The notes under the pieces were generated by a model. The model was not told the DNA's origin. It was given only the letters and a program-made list of their open reading frames with translations, and did no database searches. 50,415 bases of DNA from Trichomonas tenax (lineage: Eukaryota > Parabasalia > Trichomonadida > Trichomonadidae): assembly GCA_023091735.1 (NCBI GenBank), contig JALKBU010000298.1, positions 1 to 50,415 on the forward strand, read 5' to 3'. Below, piece by piece: positions 49,043-50,415 of this stretch. Made by a program: the position numbers and the translations under genes. Each line of letters opens with the position of its first letter. Position 1 is the first letter of the stretch.

Positions 49043-49705
49043 TCATACTTCATCATTGTTATTATTAGTGCAATTTGCGAGCATTTCATAAAAGATGGCA
49101 GAATTTGACGCTATTACTTCACACGGGATATTTCCATAGGCTCCGCAATTTAGCTGAATTGACTGGAACAGTGGATTTTCAAAGACAGTATAGTAATTAG
49201 GCTTCTTCTTAAATAACAAATATACACTATTGACGAATAAAGGAGTAAATGCTGCAGTGCAAGTAGTTTATTCATTAATTCCGGCTACATTACCATCCAT
49301 AACTACACAAGCAATTCTTTTCACAGGGAAGTTTAATGTTCTTTCACTATATCTTTCCACCAAATCACTATAGACATTCGGATCTAAAGAGAAAGCATAG
49401 CAATAAGTAGCCAATTCAGTGAATACAGAACCTTTAGAATAAAATGATACAGTAGCGGCTGTAATAGCAATATCAATAGTCTTTGTTTTTTCTGTGTTCT
49501 CTGTTGTAGCAACTTTACTAATAAATGTAACATCTTCACCAAGTGGAACAAATTTATTTGTTATTTTTGGATAAACTGATAACAATCTTCTTAAATCTCT
49601 CTTATAAATGCAATCTTCAATAGATAATAGTGTCATGACTAATCCTTTAGTGCTAAATTTAATCTTCAGCTGTAAGTTTCCAAAGAAAGCAGTGAGGAAT
49701 CTCAT
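49043..49705 (-). pseudogene. Capsid-like protein of a Maverick/Polinton-type element, internal stop
   Basis: ATG 49705 opens 145 codons to a TAA at 49268-49270; the same frame then continues for 74 more codons to a TGA at 49043-49045 with equally protein-like sequence ('PNYYTVFENPLFQSIQLNC', 'YGNIPCEVIASNSAIFYEML'). The first part contains 'ATYCYAFSLDPNVYSDLVER' and 'YSERTLNFPVKRIACVVMDG'. This strand-rich pattern with a 'PL-NFPVKRI' turn and a late 'NP...I-L' block resembles the second jelly roll of Polinton-type capsid proteins; that is inference. Maverick elements are known to be very abundant in T. vaginalis. The nonsense codon suggests a decaying copy. Confidence 0.45.
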
Positions 49706-49996
49706 ATTATTTAAGTTAGTAATTAGATGTTCGCGTAATCCACGACTGCGCCGTGGCTTCCGCGAACATCTATTTAAATATATTTACGACAAAGTTAGTT
49801 TTACAAGTTAGGTTCCCCCCTATATAGAAAATAAATTTTTGAATTACTTACAAAATTAACGTTAATTTTATTTTGTAATTCCTGACTTTATAAAATGTAT
49901 TCAGTTTTGAAAATAATTTATGACAAACTAACTAAGAAAAGAAAGCGAAGGGCAAGAAATTTATGAAGTAAGAAATTTGAAAAATAATTTTAGTGG
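49706..49996. other. Intergenic with two inverted structures
   Basis: It contains the GC-rich hairpin at 49724-49772 and a perfect 18-bp palindrome AAAATTAACGTTAATTTT at 49852-49869, flanked by TTAC and GTAA. Both lie in the 291 bp between two same-strand genes, where the promoter of the capsid-like gene should be. Confidence 0.5.
49724..49772. repeat. GC-rich nested hairpin
   Basis: Outer arms TAGATGTTCGCG (49724-49735) and CGCGAACATCTA (49761-49772) pair perfectly over 12 bp; inner arms CCACG (49740-49744) and CGTGG (49752-49756) pair again around ACTGCGC. It is strikingly GC-rich for this AT-rich DNA and lies 19 bp before the ATG of the capsid-like gene. Confidence 0.85.
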
Positions 49997-50299
49997 TTAT
50001 TCTGATTTCTTTTCTTCCTCTTCTTTCTTCTTTTCTTCTTCTTCCTTCATTCTTTTTGCGATCCACCTCGGATTCTTCTGTCTTCCTGCAGCAAGTGCTG
50101 CTAATTGTTTTTCTGTGCACTTACGTTTAGGCTTAATTGGCTTATTTTTTAAGGATGTAAGTCCTTCATCAATTTGTTCATTCTTTTTCGTCTTTCTTGT
50201 TTTCGTTGTTGTTTTGAGTTCGTGACCTTCGGTCTTGGAGCTAAGCTCCTTTAATATTTCTTCCTTTAATGTCGCTTTCAAAGTTTTGAAGTCTGTCAT
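49997..50299 (-). CDS. Small Lys/Glu-rich protein, probable mobile-element gene
   Basis: 100 residues starting MTDFKTLKATLKEEILKEL. About residues 50-80 are very basic ('NKPIKPKRKCTEKQLAALAA', then 'GRQKNPRWIAKRMKEE'), and the tail is a run of Glu and Lys ending KKSE. It contains no membrane segment. A short basic patch 'TEKQLAALAAGR' suggests DNA or RNA binding. It sits just upstream of the capsid-like gene on the same strand, so I infer it belongs to the same Maverick-type element. I cannot name the function. The remaining 116 bp to the window end (50300-50415) hold no gene. Confidence 0.5.
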   Translation of the reverse strand: MTDFKTLKATLKEEILKELSSKTEGHELKTTTKTRKTKKNEQIDEGLTSLKNKPIKPKRKCTEKQLAALAAGRQKNPRWIAKRMKEEEEKKKEEEEKKSE

Positions 50300-50415
50300 A
50301 TTTTTATATTGGATAAAAATTTAAAATATTATTTTTTAATACTAATTAAATCATGAGCTTAAGCAGATCTGAGAGAAATTCAATAATCATTAATGATGCA
50401 AAAGGAATACAACAT

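Noticed and set aside
49977..50225. Phe/Ser-rich plus-strand frame at the right edge
   Set aside because: It is the complement of the Lys/Glu-rich protein at 49997-50299.

Overview
This is AT-rich, intron-poor protist DNA, most probably from a trichomonad parabasalid close to Trichomonas vaginalis. Three things support that. Several start codons sit a few bases after an initiator (Inr) of the type TCAYTWYTCATTA; the best examples are the casein kinase gene (40655) and the LRR/coiled-coil gene (39273, minus strand). The spacing between genes is short. The repeat families that make up the degenerate genes (BspA-type leucine-rich proteins, beta-helix surface proteins rich in Gly-Gly and Cys, ankyrin arrays) are typical of trichomonads. 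The species is inferred, because I could not run a search.

Layout. Positions 1-6.0 kb hold a WDR13-like WD40 gene, a small basic protein, an SLC45/GPH sugar transporter and a DNAJC3-like TPR/J-domain gene. A tRNA-Met (CAU) lies at 6.3 kb. Positions 6.9-17.6 kb are dense with housekeeping genes: a short coiled-coil protein, a BAR-like protein divergent from COP9 subunit CSN2, a CARMIL-type LRR protein, KRR1, a coiled-coil protein and ATG9. Positions 17.7-28.2 kb alternate intact genes (a large ankyrin protein, a WDR11-like protein) with broken surface-protein genes and a broken LPCAT-type acyltransferase. Positions 28.6-31.0 kb hold a TTC13-like TPR gene. Positions 31.5-34.9 kb are a graveyard: a frameshifted BEACH-type gene run into an AGC kinase tail, then a 734-bp foldback element. 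Positions 35.2-45.2 kb hold two small orphan genes, an LRR/coiled-coil gene, a CK1 kinase and a VPS8-like gene. Positions 45.4-50.4 kb are sparse: a cornichon (ERV14) gene, Ig-like and BspA remnants, and at the right edge a cluster that looks like the edge of a Maverick/Polinton element (a capsid-like reading frame with an internal stop, plus a lysine/glutamate-rich ORF).

Function. No operon logic is expected. Many intact genes serve membrane traffic and the endolysosomal or autophagy system (ATG9, VPS8, WDR11, cornichon, BAR-like, DNAJC3-like). Others serve ribosome biogenesis (KRR1), protein turnover (CSN2) and signalling (CK1).

The most interesting unlabelled structure is regulatory. A 9-mer GTCACTTTT sits just upstream of start codons in both orientations. 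A second motif, TTTACAYGWCAAA, recurs in promoters and is arrayed seven times in the BAR/CSN2 divergent promoter. Several upstream in-frame codons are TTG or GTG, so the start codons given here were moved to the first ATG supported by context.
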